A stretch of 64,000 bases of DNA from Arctopsyche grandis (taxonomy: Eukaryota; Arthropoda; Insecta; Trichoptera; Hydropsychidae): positions 4,402,001 to 4,466,000 of the forward strand of contig NC_135360.1 in the NCBI RefSeq assembly GCF_051622035.1. The letters run 5' to 3'. A program made the position numbers and the translations under genes. This document shows, piece by piece, positions 44,110 to 57,200 of the stretch; positions within the stretch are counted from its first letter, which is position 1, and every line of letters begins with the position of its first letter. Below the pieces are notes generated by a model. It did not search any database and was not told the origin of the DNA. It worked only from the letters and a program-made list of their open reading frames with translations.

Positions 44110-44394
44110 TTACTCACCTAGGTGGAAAATATCGCATTCAGGCACAGCAGCAACGATTTCACTGAGAAGTCGAATAGCTCTTGGTATTGGAGCCATTCGA
44201 AAAAGAACTGTGCGAGCAGGAGGTACTACCATCAAATGATGATGTCTACCACGCACATGGTTATTAGGGACATAAAGTCCCAACTGTTCCAGCAACAACG
44301 GGCATGACGTATTACCACGTAGTATCTGGAGAACGAAACGAATTAATGAGAAGTTTCTCCGAAGTTCAAGGGAATTATACCCAAGCATGCCCAA
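44110..44394 (-). pseudogene. LINE reverse transcriptase C-terminal fragment (Jockey/R1-like)
   Basis: A 94-codon frame ending at TAA 44110 encodes SLELRRNFSLIRFVLQILRG, CPLLLEQLGLYVP, VVPPART and PIPRAIRLLSEI, which follows the layout of the segment after the thumb in Jockey/R1-type reverse transcriptases (RR..L, P.LL, VP..R, RT, SP..R....N). The catalytic part is absent. The exact clade is uncertain. Confidence 0.6.
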
Positions 44395-44488
44395 AGGGAA
44401 AGCAGTAGGATAGATATATGGGTAGTTCCCATACTATTTCTTATATAGAAAACGAAGAAATGCTTTTTACTCTTTTTCGATAATAATA

Positions 44489-44635
44489 TACTCACTTAAT
44501 TTGCGCGAGCAGGATACAACAGGAACAAGAGGAACAGGCTTTTCCTCCCGTATTCTGCGCGCGCACATTAATACGGGAGGAATAGCCTGTTCCTCTTGTT
44601 CCTGTTGTATCTTGCTCGCGCAAATTAAGTGAGTA
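44489..44635. repeat. Long hairpin inside a hAT-like element remnant
   Basis: Arms of about 60 bp: TACTCACTTAATTTGCGCGA at the left is mirrored by CGCAAATTAAGTGAGTA at the right, continuing through GGAACAAGAGGAACAGGC. The centre holds CTGCGCGCGCACATTAA. The sequence to 44725 (GCCTTCCGATATTTGCG) belongs to the same element family as 48851-49228. Confidence 0.85.
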
Positions 44636-44934
44636 TGTACCGTTTACCATGCACCTTTTTTTTTTTTTTTTGCCTTCCGATATTTGCGTTTTCAGGCGTT
44701 TCACATTCGGGCCCGTGATGGAGACCGATCTACTACATATAATATCATGTGTAGATTGAAATGCGAATATATGTATTTGTACATGCAATACATGTATGTA
44801 CATACGTTCAATTACTGTCCACCCTTTTATAGCGCGGAGGATTGGTTCGGGAAAAAGCGTAAAAAGTGTAAAAGAAGGAAAGAAAATAAAAAATCCAAAA
44901 CTGATACTATAAGAGTGTTGTAATATACATATGT

Positions 44935-45135
44935 GATTTTAAATAGGTTTTTGAGCTCTTTTTCCTATTATGCTGTAGATTAACATTAGAATAATATAAT
45001 ACTATGATTACTAACCAAATTAAATTAAATTGTAAAAGAGAAAATGACCAGTAGATCAGTAGCTATTAAAATAGATATAAGATGTATTGTGAACATAATT
45101 TCGTAATAATAAAAGCATTTAAAAATCAAAATCAA
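44935..45135 (-). repeat. Dispersed repeat H, inverted copy
   Basis: Reverse complement of part of 31275-31545 (TTTTTGAGCTCTTTTTCCTATTATGCTGTA and TGACCAGTAGATCAGTAGCT in + orientation). Confidence 0.7.
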
Positions 45136-45425
45136 AATATGTGTTTTTTACAATTTCATGTTTTTCATTTTTTTTTCTTTTTTGATCTAGCGCGTTATTA
45201 GAAGGATTAATTACAACGTTTTCGTAGAGTTCAGCATTTATATTGTACAAAAATGATTGATAAAGTAGAGGATGTCAAAAAAAAATTATCTGGCCAAGTT
45301 TTATTAGGTTAAACGACAGCCATTTATTTTGTCAGTTTTACAATCTACAATTTCCAAATTTCATCTCAAATGAATGCTAGTATTTTTTTATTTTAAAAGC
45401 GCTTATGTTGCATTTGTACGGAGCC

Positions 45426-45538
45426 AATTGTTAAGACATTCCACTAAGCCAAGCCAATATTGGTTCCGAGTAATGTCTCGGAACGCCTATTTACACGAAA
45501 CAATGATTGGCTTGGCTTAGTGGAATGTTTTAACAATT
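45426..45538. repeat. Short MITE or hairpin with 33-bp arms
   Basis: AATTGTTAAGACATTCCACT at the left continues to AAGCCAAGCCAAT (to 45458) and is mirrored at 45506-45538 (ATTGGCTTGGCTTAGTGGAA and on). The loop is about 47 bp. No coding. Confidence 0.85.
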
Positions 45539-46019
45539 TACTTTGTGTAAATGCAGCAAATTTTATTTCTACATTTCAATATCATCAATTACATAAAATA
45601 GTGAAATATTCAGTTTTAGATATATTTCTACTGTTTTTATTATTTTTTAATCTTTTCAATCCAAAAACATGTCTATAGTGTTTTATATTGTTTGGTTAAG
45701 ATTCTTCAAAACTTCACATAAATTACAGAATCGTTGTTAAATTTTTTGATTTGTGCACTCTAAAAGACGTCTTTCGATTATTTTTAAAGGGTATACTTGA
45801 TAAATGAACCAATGTAAATATGATTTTCATTTATGAAAATATCTGATAAAAGGGGAGGAAGGTAGAAAGAAAGCTCGTTAGGGATTTAATTACGCTTATC
45901 AGTCCGGGTAATATATATCCCAGTTGACTGATGATTTTCGAGGGTTGAGAATATGAGGGTGGATTTCGAGGGGAGGGATCGGAGGATGGGTAGGGATCGA
46001 GGGTCGGGGGTAGTGCGTG

Positions 46020-46139
46020 TCGCCCCCTAGATAGGCGCGCAGGTCCAGAAGCTGGGCGAGAGCGATCCCGGTCTTCAGTCCACGGTGGAGAGCGACACGG
46101 CCAGGACGACGGCCACATCCAGCTCGCCGTCGCGCCAAG
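46020..46139 (+). promoter_or_regulatory. Candidate 5' non-coding exon of VMAT in a GC-rich island
   Basis: A 120-bp GC-rich block in AT-rich surroundings ends CGCGCCAAG|GTAACA, a fair donor site. The coding exon at 48205 is preceded by an acceptor (TTTATAG, to 48195) and GCGGGCGTC before the ATG, so an upstream exon is required. An in-frame TAG inside the block means it would be untranslated in the VMAT frame. A 95-codon frame on the opposite strand is an alternative reading. No direct evidence joins the two exons. Confidence 0.3.
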
Positions 46140-48195
46140 GTAACATCACCCAACACCATACGAGGATATGCTCGCACAAGCGCCACTTACGACCTGCTCC
46201 AACTCAGACAATGCCCACGTACAAATTTGTGTTTACAAATGGCGGCCGTTTCGAATGTGGCCGCTTTGCACGTTCCGTTTTCAAAAATGATTCTCGACCA
46301 TCGTCTTACTCGCCATCGTATCTTACGCAGTTTGCGTGGTTTCTGTTGCATGTGAATATTACGCAGTTACGCAGAGTCGTAACGGGAACGTTTTGAAAAG
46401 GCGCCATGAGTTGCCGCGAAATACCTGTTGCACGCCTGCAATGTTTTATCGGTCCGTATTATAAATTTTGCGCGTCGACTAGGCGAATGAAACGTATGAA
46501 GCGCGTAGGAGAAACTTATACGCTAAATTGAAAAATCGCAAGCAACGCGCTGATTGGTCTTAACGCGTGAGGCCTTCACTGATTGGTCAGATTAAATAAT
46601 AATTAAATTTAATTGTTTTTTTTACACTGATATTTTGTTACACATGAAAATTGTTCTGATCTACATACACACATACTTAAGTATTGTTTTATAATGTAAT
46701 TTTTGCGATTTGATACGATTTCGCAATGCATGTTAGCATATGTACTATCAATTGCCAATATTATACATTTGTACAGTATTATTTAGGATCATTTTATGAT
46801 ATCTAGCCGTCGCCCTTATTGTTCAAATGCGCTGTAACCATATATCGGTATATTTAATACAACACGTGTTTATTAGCGCAATTTTCGCGTTTCAATCTAT
46901 TCAAATTCATATATATTTCAAAATAAGTAGTACACGAATTATGATAATTTCACAATTTTTTTATACTTGAGCCTTTTAAAACATGGTAGAGCCTTTTTAC
47001 AGAATTGTTGTATTATGTAGCTTTGGTTCCGAATTTTATTGTTCCGAAAATTGTATGATTTGAAATCAATGGTGAAATCAACCGTTTATTCACGATTCAA
47101 TGATTTTTTGAACTTAATCTATTTAACATATTTCGATTGCTAAAATTAATTGTTAATAGTTACGCAATCCATTAAAACTCATGCATGAAATTAATGTTAA
47201 CTTCAAACGTTGTTCATTCTAAAGAATGATAGATTTTATCAATATTCAAAAATCGTCCTCTCGTATCACATAATAATACGGATATAAATCGGTTCCGTCT
47301 TACTATCTATTCAATATATTTATTGCTATATCTGGAGGAGAATGGCCTGAATTAAATTCAAAAAATGTAATTTTCGTTGAAAAATGAGAACTTCTAGTAA
47401 ATTAAATAATTTACTACTAATTAAAAAAGCTACAGTTTTGATTGTTGGCATGCCAAAATATTATTCGATATTTTAGATTTAAAAAAAAGATTCTAAAATG
47501 AATTTTAAAAATTCGATATTTAAAAATTATTCTTCATTAAACGTGCATATCATCGATATTTAGATCAATTGCCGCCATTTTGACTGGGCTGAAAATTTGA
47601 GAGTTGAGAAATTAAAAAAAAACTTTTTTTAATTTATAACCAGAGATAGGCGCGAAATGCGCTGAAACGGGATCCTATTGCTAATTTCTATTGTTAACCT
47701 TTTTTTGCTCTCTAGAGAGCAAATTTATATTAAAAATATAAATTGACAAATGAAACCCATTTATTTCGAGCTGGCACATCCTAGGGCCGCTCACTGATTA
47801 TAATTATAACTAAGCTTCGGCAAAATCCCTCCGCACCATTGTTCATTTTTATGGTAAACCTTTTTTTTTGCTCTTTAGTTTTGTAGTTTGACCTATTTCC
47901 TGGATAAAAGCCCCAAAACTCCGAATTTTTGTTCAAAAAACATGATTCCGCGCCTATCTCTAATTATAACAATGATTATATCTAAAAGTTTTGAAGGTAG
48001 CGGGAAACCACCAACGAAGAAAAGTCATTCCCATCCTAACTATGTACCTATGTGTATGTACATGATTCATAGTGAAAATGTTCATGGTGTATTCTCTACA
48101 CTGTAGATACGACAGACAATTAAAAAAAAAACACTAAATACAAATATTACTGTATTTTTTTTATGTTGAAATTATTAAATTTTATATATTTATAG
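46140..48195. other. AT-rich sequence, probable first intron or upstream of VMAT
   Basis: No gene recognised. CCTTTTTTTGCTCTCTAGAG (47699) and CCTTTTTTTTTGCTCTTTAG (47860) are ends of a small unclassified element. Confidence 0.35.
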
Positions 48196-48204
48196 GCGGG
48201 CGTC

Positions 48205-51200
48205 ATGGCCGGGGGCGGCAGGCTGCAGGCCTGGCGCGAAAGCCGCCGCCTGGTGCTGGCCATCGTCGCCGTGGCCCTGCTGCTCGACAACATGCTGCTC
48301 ACCACCGTCGGTAAGTTTTGTACACTTCTCACATAAACAAGACTAACAAAAATAGCTGCCAATCAGTCTTGAATTCAAGTTCTTGAAATACCTACTACCT
48401 ACTACTTTACCACGACGATAAATTGTCCAACTAATTGCAAAGATTTGACATGAATATAATATTCCAATCGCAATTTAAACTAACGACTGAGAGGTCCCGG
48501 ATTGGAGTCCCGGTGGAGCCTCGATTGAAAAAAATCATTCATTGTATGATTTGAAGTACTTCGGCGATGCTGCTGGTCAGATTTGAATAATCGTGACACC
48601 AAGTCGATTGTCTCCTATCAGAGTTTGTCAATTTATCCGATTCAACTTTTGAAACCGTTCCTCAAAAACCGGCTAACGATTGAAAATAATTTATTCCGAG
48701 TATTTTCTATAATGCTGCTGGTCAGACTTGGATATTTGTGACTCCAGGTCGACCGTTTCCTATTAGAGTTTTCGAATTTATCTGATTTCATTGTTGAAAC
48801 GGTTCCGGATTACATTGGCTAAAAACCTTCCTACCTACTATGTCACCACTGGGTCTACCTCACGGGACTGAAAGTGAAACGCCCGAAAACGCAAATATCG
48901 GAAGGCAAAGATCGAAAATCAAAAGATCTTAAGTCAAAAGATAAAAAAGGGTCTCTCCCCCCGTCGTACATACTCACTTAATTTGCGCGAGTAGGATACA
49001 ACAGGAACAAGAGGAACAGGCTTTTCCTCCCGTATTCTGCGCGCGCACATTAAACAAGGCTGTTTGACAAAAAGAGAGATAATTTCACCGCATATTATAT
49101 ATACATAGTACCGTTTACCATCCACCCTTTTTTTTATCTTTCGACTTAAGATCTTTCGATTTTCGATCTTTGCCTTCCGATATTTGCGTTTTCGGGTGTT
49201 TCACTTTCGGTCCCGTGAGGGAGACTGGTCACCACTATATGATTATATACACTATGATTAATGTACAATAAAAAAATATGTAGAAATTCATAGATGTCTC
49301 GTTAATATCGAGTTGTCAGTGTCTGGTAAGTCAGCGACTTATGTAATAAAAATTCTGCATTGTTTGTACTTGAAGGAAGGCGCATTGGGATTTACCTGTT
49401 AGGCCATCCTGGTATATTTGTCATATACGCGTCACTGTGACCAGACATATAAGCATAATACAAATACTATATATAAGAAAATAAGCGAGACGTCTATGTA
49501 TGTTATAGATAATACATTTTGAAATCATATTCAAATAGTGGTGACATAGTGGTTTTTGTAATTTTGATTTTGGAACCGCTTCAACAATGAAATCAGATAA
49601 ATTGGCAAACTCTGGAAATGAAACGATTGGGTTTTTTTATCATACATAGTTAAAAAAAGGTCTGCTCTGAAACACTCACACTTACTGAATTGATTAAGCC
49701 GAGCAACTGTGTTCTAGATTGTTCCATGCATTCTGTTAATCGTTTGAAATGGTCTTTATATGTACACCAGGGAACATTACCACCCTACATTATTATGGCT
49801 GGTCGTAAAACGGACGATGGAAAACCACTAAAGAAGCATCCCAACGGGACGCCAATGCGATTTTCTCTGTAAGAATGAACGAGCGATGTGGAAGTAAAGT
49901 AGTGAACCAATTGTACGGTCTCGTTCAGAGTTGTACAAAAGGTTTCGACGGAAAAAATCCACTCCAGAAGCCAACCAACTATATAGTGGCAAAAGTTTTA
50001 CTCACGGCCATTACACTTTGACCCATTCTTTCTACAAGGGAAAGGAACCACTTTCTACATAATCAACAGAGGAGGATAACTCTGAGAGACAATTAGTAAA
50101 AGTATTATCTTAAGATGCTCGACTATAAACCACGAAAAGTTTATTTTTTCAGGTGCAGAATCTTAGAAATAATGGTATGTATGCAATCGCTAAATATAAT
50201 AGCAAAAACACCGGCTGTCTTATTATTTGACAATGAGTTAATTGAAAAAAAATCACATAACGATTTTTTGACGGGCGGGAATGTCACTGAACTAACAGAA
50301 AAGGCTTGTAAAAAGATACACAGCAGAGTATATGCCAAACCAAATAAAAGCTTTTAATAAAATTAAAAAAATTGAAAGGTACCAATGCCGGGTGTCTCGA
50401 CAAAACCGCCCGGGACAAAATTGTCGAGACAAAATTGCTTGGACAAAAAAGTGCATCGACAAAATCGCGCAACGCATATTTAAACCAATATAAGCAAGTA
50501 AATAAATACAAAAACAAGTAATAGAAATATTAAAAATAGGTCTAAATGTATAAGAAAAATCCAATTGAACACAGCAATGAACACAATTTTTGCTGATCTT
50601 TCGATATTACTTTAAACTTAGGACATATAATTATTTTTATATCTATTCTTGTTATTCAAGTTTCAATAAAGTGTGAATTACTTTAAAAGTACACTTCAAA
50701 TATGGGAATCACTGTCAAATCTATGTCAATAAAAGGAAAATATATCACCGAAAACATTCCAGGATTTGTTATTTGCCGCGTATGTGCAAAATTATCTAAA
50801 AAAAAAACACGTGCCGCGTACCAATCTGTGTGTCTGCGCCCTTACGGCTGCAAACACACTGAATTGAACGGCATGGCCGCATTGTTGACCTCCTGTGGTG
50901 AAAAATCATCTCACACCGCAGGGGTGTTAGCGTGTTAGCGTTTTTTTTACACGTGCAAAACTATATGAAAATAAAAACACGTGCCACTCTGTGTGTATTT
51001 GCCGTAAATTAATACATTAGGTGGAAATAAACCAATTCGTTAGATATTTCTACCGCAAAAAACATGTTTCGATTATTTAAAAGGAAATACATATATATGT
51101 TTTTCGAACATTCCTTCATGAAAAAAAGTCACCGTGTAAAAGTTTAAAGCCATCGAGCTACTCTGAATTCATTAAACGTTGTAATAAATTGCAATTTCTT

Positions 51201-54200
51201 GATGGACTTGGTGTAATCTTCTCGTAGATGGAAACTTTTGATTGGAAATCATAATTGGCGACGGCAACTAATCGAATTTGGCGGAGGCAAATTAAGTTAA
51301 ATTCAATATCGCACAAAATGGCGAGTTTTCGTCGCCCGTGTAGCTCTCCTGTGCATTTCGTAAAATAATAAAATCATTTCATAATTGCATTAAATTCTCA
51401 ATTAAAATTATCATTACAGTAGATCTAATATAAGCTGGGATCGAAAAAATTAAACGATTATGATCTCGAAGATGGACACTTAAATTTAAATTTATATAGT
51501 TTGTATGTTAATTAAATGTATATGTTTAATCAAAGTGCTTACTTCTGTTCGTCCATGAGCATACTAGTTTGTTCATACATGAACTATTGGTTTTATTGCA
51601 GGTGCTAACAGTCAAAAGCTATCTGACCTGGCGTCACATATAACTTTTCGCTGTCAAAACCTTTGAGTTTTTAATGGGAAATCTTACGGAAACCGCATTA
51701 TAACGTTGCTATAATTCCCATTTCCACTAATATTAAAAATACTGCAGCCCATACATACATTGAGGATGGAAAAAACGATTGATACTTAAACTAATAATAG
51801 TTCATCATAAACAAAAGCTAGTTCGCTTGTCAATTTTATTATTTTTTGTACACTATGACTGGCCAGGTTGATTCGTATATGAACTATGTTTACAAACGAA
51901 TCAAAATGAACTTGGACTGTCACATATTTGTATGTATTTTTTCTAGATAAATAAAACCAAACAATATAAATCACGGGTGTAGGCAGGGGGGCTATGGGGA
52001 CTATATTAAAAAATATTGCATATTTAGAAATATAACATAAAATCAAATTTACCTCGGGTGAAATTCTTTTCAATAAATAGACACTTAAAGAAGTATGAAA
52101 ACGTAAACTTGTTTTTGATAATTCGCAATATAAATCATAAACGCTTTGTATAAATCCGTATAAAAGAACCGCAGTAGTATTTTTTTTTTTTGGAAAAAAT
52201 AACATGATTAATAAATTTGATAATTTGAGAATTTACTGTATTTATATTCATTTTAAATGTGCCGAAGATCATGCAACTAATATGTATGTATGTAATAATG
52301 TTCTACTCTAGTTCTTCCCAAATTCTAGGAACAAAAAACAGCTCATAGCAAGTTTATTTTTTTCTTTTGAAAAAAAAAACGCTTGGATGGGGGGGGGGGT
52401 TAATCTGCGTTTCAGCCCCCCCCCCTCCTAAAAAATACTGGTATCATTTAGATTCTTTTCGCGCACCGATCTTTGATTATTTGTCCTTTTTGCCAAACTA
52501 TATATGTGACTGTTTCCAATACCTAATAGTTTTACGACTTCTTTGGAATTCTCCATATTATTGGAGCATCTGTTTGTCTAGTTATTTCCATTCTTTCTTT
52601 ACCGAGATTAAGGAATAAATTAAATTTTTATATTTTAGACTATATCTAATCCTGAGTTGAATCCATTTTTAATTGATATATGTATTATACAATATATATG
52701 TGTGTGTACGAATAGCAGTGGAGATTCGGAATTAATCGAGAAGCTTTTAAATTGTAAGCTGTCAGTGGCGTGAGTAATTAGGCGAGCGGCTGCCGAGATT
52801 AATTAAATCGCGAGCCGCCCCTGTTTCAATGGAGGACGATGACAGAAGTCCTTCAGCCGCATCAATAAAAATCAATTCGCTCGTATGCTATTTAAACACA
52901 TACATACATAGATGTATTATACGGGTGTATTGATTGAGCATCCCTGCCCATGTGGAAAGATAGGAGGGTAAAGTTAGTACGTATCGTGAAAATAAAAATG
53001 CAAAATTATTTAAAATAGAGTAAATAAAAAGTAGTGCGCGAACGCTACTGAATTTATACGGCGCAAGAGATCGGGCCGAAACAATATCTTTTATGGGCAG
53101 GTCGGAATATAAAACAGCTCTCGAAAATCCAATACAATTCGAAAGCAATTCTGCTATCTGGATTTATCTAAAATAAAGTTCGTTTGACGATTTCATGTTG
53201 CCCGTTGGTGAATGTGCGTATTCGGTGATTGTGTTTTTTATGTTTCCGATTTGGAAGCGTTTTCAGCTACATAACGAGCTCGTTATATACCGTGCAAATT
53301 TTAGTAGATAAATACGCAAGCACCAAACCTAAAAAGTAAAAACCGTGAGTATTTGTTGTCGTTGACAAATATTATTCGGGAATGGGTTCATAAACCGAAT
53401 TTAGTTGGCCATAATGTGACTTGTCATGGCACTATGGCATAGACACGACAAACACATTCATATCTTACGCCTGCAAGCTTCACTGAAATTTAAATCGCAG
53501 CTGTACTTTATTGTTTTACACGCCCTAAAAAACTTGACCCTTAAAGCCCTCAACATGAGGCCACCCCCCCCCCCCCCCAACGAACACAGTCTAAGATACC
53601 CTTTTGTCATAGAGTTATTTTATTTATCGGCAATATCAATTATTATAACCAACCTGGAAATTATTGCTTATTACTTGAGTAATACTTATGTGGACGCAAA
53701 TTCAGAGTCACTCATGAGGAGGCATACACAGCCACTGCAGGAGTACCGCAGGGAAACGTGATAGAACCTATCCTGTACCTGATATACACTGCTGACATCC
53801 CAACAAGCAACGAGACATTCATTGAAACATTTGCCGATGACATGGTCATTATGTCATCGAGCGAGTCTCAAGTGGAGGCAGTTGAACGCTTGCAGCATGC
53901 ATTAAACAAAATCAACAAATTGACCAAGGATTGGGAGATAGAACTATACGAGCTTAAATCAATCCAAGTCACATTTACACTGCGACGAAATGATATGAAC
54001 TTTCAGACTTTCATCAGCGGGGTACAAATTCCAAAGGCTAATTCAGAAAAATATTTAGGACTGCATCTCGACTCAATGCTACACGCTACACGGAGGCATC
54101 ATATCAAGAAAAAAATAGACCATATTCGAATCAAACAGAGATAGATGTACTGGTTAATAAAAAGACACTCTAAATTAGAGAAAATAAGAATATACCAGGA

Positions 54201-57200
54201 CATTTTGAAGCCAATATGGCCGTATGGCATACAACTGTGAGGATGCTGCAGTCCATTCAATATCCAATATGTGCAAAGATGTCAAAATCAGTTTCTGAGG
54301 ATCATCACTGATGCATATCGCTTTTTTACAAACGAAAAAATCCACTAGGACTTCAAAATCCAAATTGTAGGAGAGATTATCCGAGGATGCGCCGGGAGGC
54401 ACGAGGTGAGACTACACCGTCACCTAGTAGCTTTGCAGTTGCTGGGCACAACTCACCAGCAGAGTCATTGGTAATGATTTATCGGAAATTGATAAGATAG
54501 CACCAAAGAAAAGAGAAAATAATTATCATCTCAATGCTTGCGTACATGACAAAATTTTAGCCATTTTGCGTTTAAATATGACTTTTTAGCATTTTTACTG
54601 TTCATGTGAAGAGATATACATATGCATATATGTATGTACATACATACATATGTAGATTTCCATATCGCTCGCACACACGATGATATCAGAGTGCCTACGC
54701 TTCGTTGAGTCCGCGTTACCCTCTTCAAGGGGGCCTGTCACTCGCAAACCAACCCATGGGGTTGGGTATGGAGGTTCAGAGGGACATGGAGTGCTGGTTG
54801 GAAAACTAGGAACCACCCCGATTTCCCATTCCCGTCTCTAATTAGCCGACCGTGTGTCCGCATTTACATTTATCGGTCACATTTCTAACTTTATTCGAGT
54901 CGCCACACCTCTGGTAGCGTCCCTTTCGCGGTAACGATCTCCCTAATGAGATGAAAGTCTTCTTCCCCCTGTTCCCCGCCCCGCTCGGCTTTTTTGGCGG
55001 GAATCTAGGTCAGCGTGAACTGCGGTGCAAAATATTATACGTTTCATCTGACGGGGAAAGAGTCTTTTATCTTTTTCTGGCCAATGTGCATACTATTCAT
55101 ATTTATATCTCGCGATGCAACGGGTAAAATACATGGCGCTCGAGAGGAAAGTATGGTGCAGGGGTCTTCAAAGCCCGATCCTTAGTATGGTTTGGGTGTT
55201 TATTTGTGTTTAATAATTATATTCGATGTGTGCAAGAGATGAGCTGAAAATATGGTGAAAGCGGTAGGAAATTGAATGGCGACCCGTATCACGATTGCCA
55301 GTTCAAACACGGTTGCCAGTTCTAATTCGTTGGGGATTCTCAAAGATATAGCAATTATATATTTAATTAGAAATTCGTTCAGATATACATATATATTGAA
55401 ATTCTTATATAATTAATTAATAGAAGTACCAGAAATTAAGCAAAATTTTATACTTTTGAATGTGCTTTCATTAATGAAGGCAAGAGGGTTTTGCTATTGT
55501 TAACTTCGAACACTTCCTTTGGACATTGTGGGAACAGTGTATTGTTATTTGCTATTGCCATAATGACCATCCAAAGTCTAGTCTTAGATGGACTCCGTGA
55601 GTCGAAACAATTTTTCAATCGCAGAGATAAGTCTGGACCCAAGATTTAACAAAAATAATCTCTGGTTACGAAATTAGTTGTAGCGAGAGATGCTACGACT
55701 GATCATAAATAAATAAATAACGAGATATATTTCTGTTTTCTGTCGCAGTACCCATAATTCCTGAGTTTCTGTACGACATCCGTCATCCTGATGCTCCTCT
55801 CAGTGGACCGGTGATGCAAGAAGTCACCACGACCCTTACACCACCATGCGTATGTCCTGGAACGCTTAACATAACTACCAACACCAATGAAACTAATACT
55901 GGTAAGTTTGATATTGATTTTTGAAGACATCAATAATTTTCCTATTGAAGGATCTAACCTCCTATGTTTTGTTCCTAAAATTGTATTATATATGTATGTA
56001 TCTTCTATCTACGTACATATAAATTAATTGGCTGTCCTGTATCTTCATCTAAATCCAAAGGATTTTACCCATTAATTACACAATAGTAAAAAATAAAATT
56101 ACCGTGTGAGTCCACGATTGTGCTATTATTCGGAAATTAATATATTAAGCCATAAACAATCCATACATCAGACAATTGGTGTAATTCTTCCACATTTTAT
56201 TTCAGTTTTTAATTATTAAAACTCATTAGAATTGTCTTGTATTATTTTCGCAATAAAACGAGGGAAGCTAACGGGATAGCTCGGGAACTTTGTGAGACAA
56301 AAAATTTTTGGGGCGTAGAATTTAATGTCAAGCACAAAGACAAAGTTTTATGAAAAGAAAACGATTCGTCTTCCAGCTAAAAATGATGTAATATTATATA
56401 AAATGTTGGTGTTGGTTACTATTAGGCTTCCTTTTGAAAGACTTTTCTTTGAAAATTTTCCCTCAGCAGTCAACGTGACAGCGCTGGAGCAAATGAGGCA
56501 CAAGGAGCTGGTCGAGGAAACCGTCGAAGTAGGAATGATGTTCGCGTCCAAGGCTTTCGTCCAACTTTTGGCCAATCCCATCGTAGGGCCTTTGACACAC
56601 AAGTAAATGATCTTTTTAAAAATAAATATTATATGTATTTTGGTACAGTCAATGGAGGCCCGCTCGTAGAGCTTCTAATTTGAATGCATACAATTTTTGA
56701 GTCTCATTGGATCAATCATAAGATAATGCGACTCAAACAACGTTTGAAAAAATGATTTTCAAATTCGGTACTGCTAGACTTGAGCCTCAAATGTTAAAGA
56801 AAAGGTTCTTGAAAATAAAATAAAAACGTTTTTATTTTTCAGGATCGGATATAGCGTTCCCATGTTTACCGGATTCATCATCATGTTCTTGTCAACTTTA
56901 AGTAAGCTTTATTTTATTATGATTTGGTGTGTGGTTTGAGGGAAAACATAAAAAACCACATTTCATTACGTACTTTATCTTAGATAATTCATCAATAATG
57001 TAATTTTCACGTCTTTACACTCTGTACGGTTCCACCAATAAATCGCCAACCGTATTGTAATGTGGAGTTTGAATGATCTGCGCTCGTCAGCCAGTGGGTG
57101 ATCAGCACTCATCGTCCAATCAGTGATCAGGACTCAACGGCTTATGAGCGAACAGTGCTCAACAGCCAACGAGGTCTTATGACTACATAATTGACTAATA

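Noticed and set aside
48147-48362. 71-codon frame on the minus strand
   Set aside because: Shadow of VMAT coding exon 1 in GC-rich sequence.
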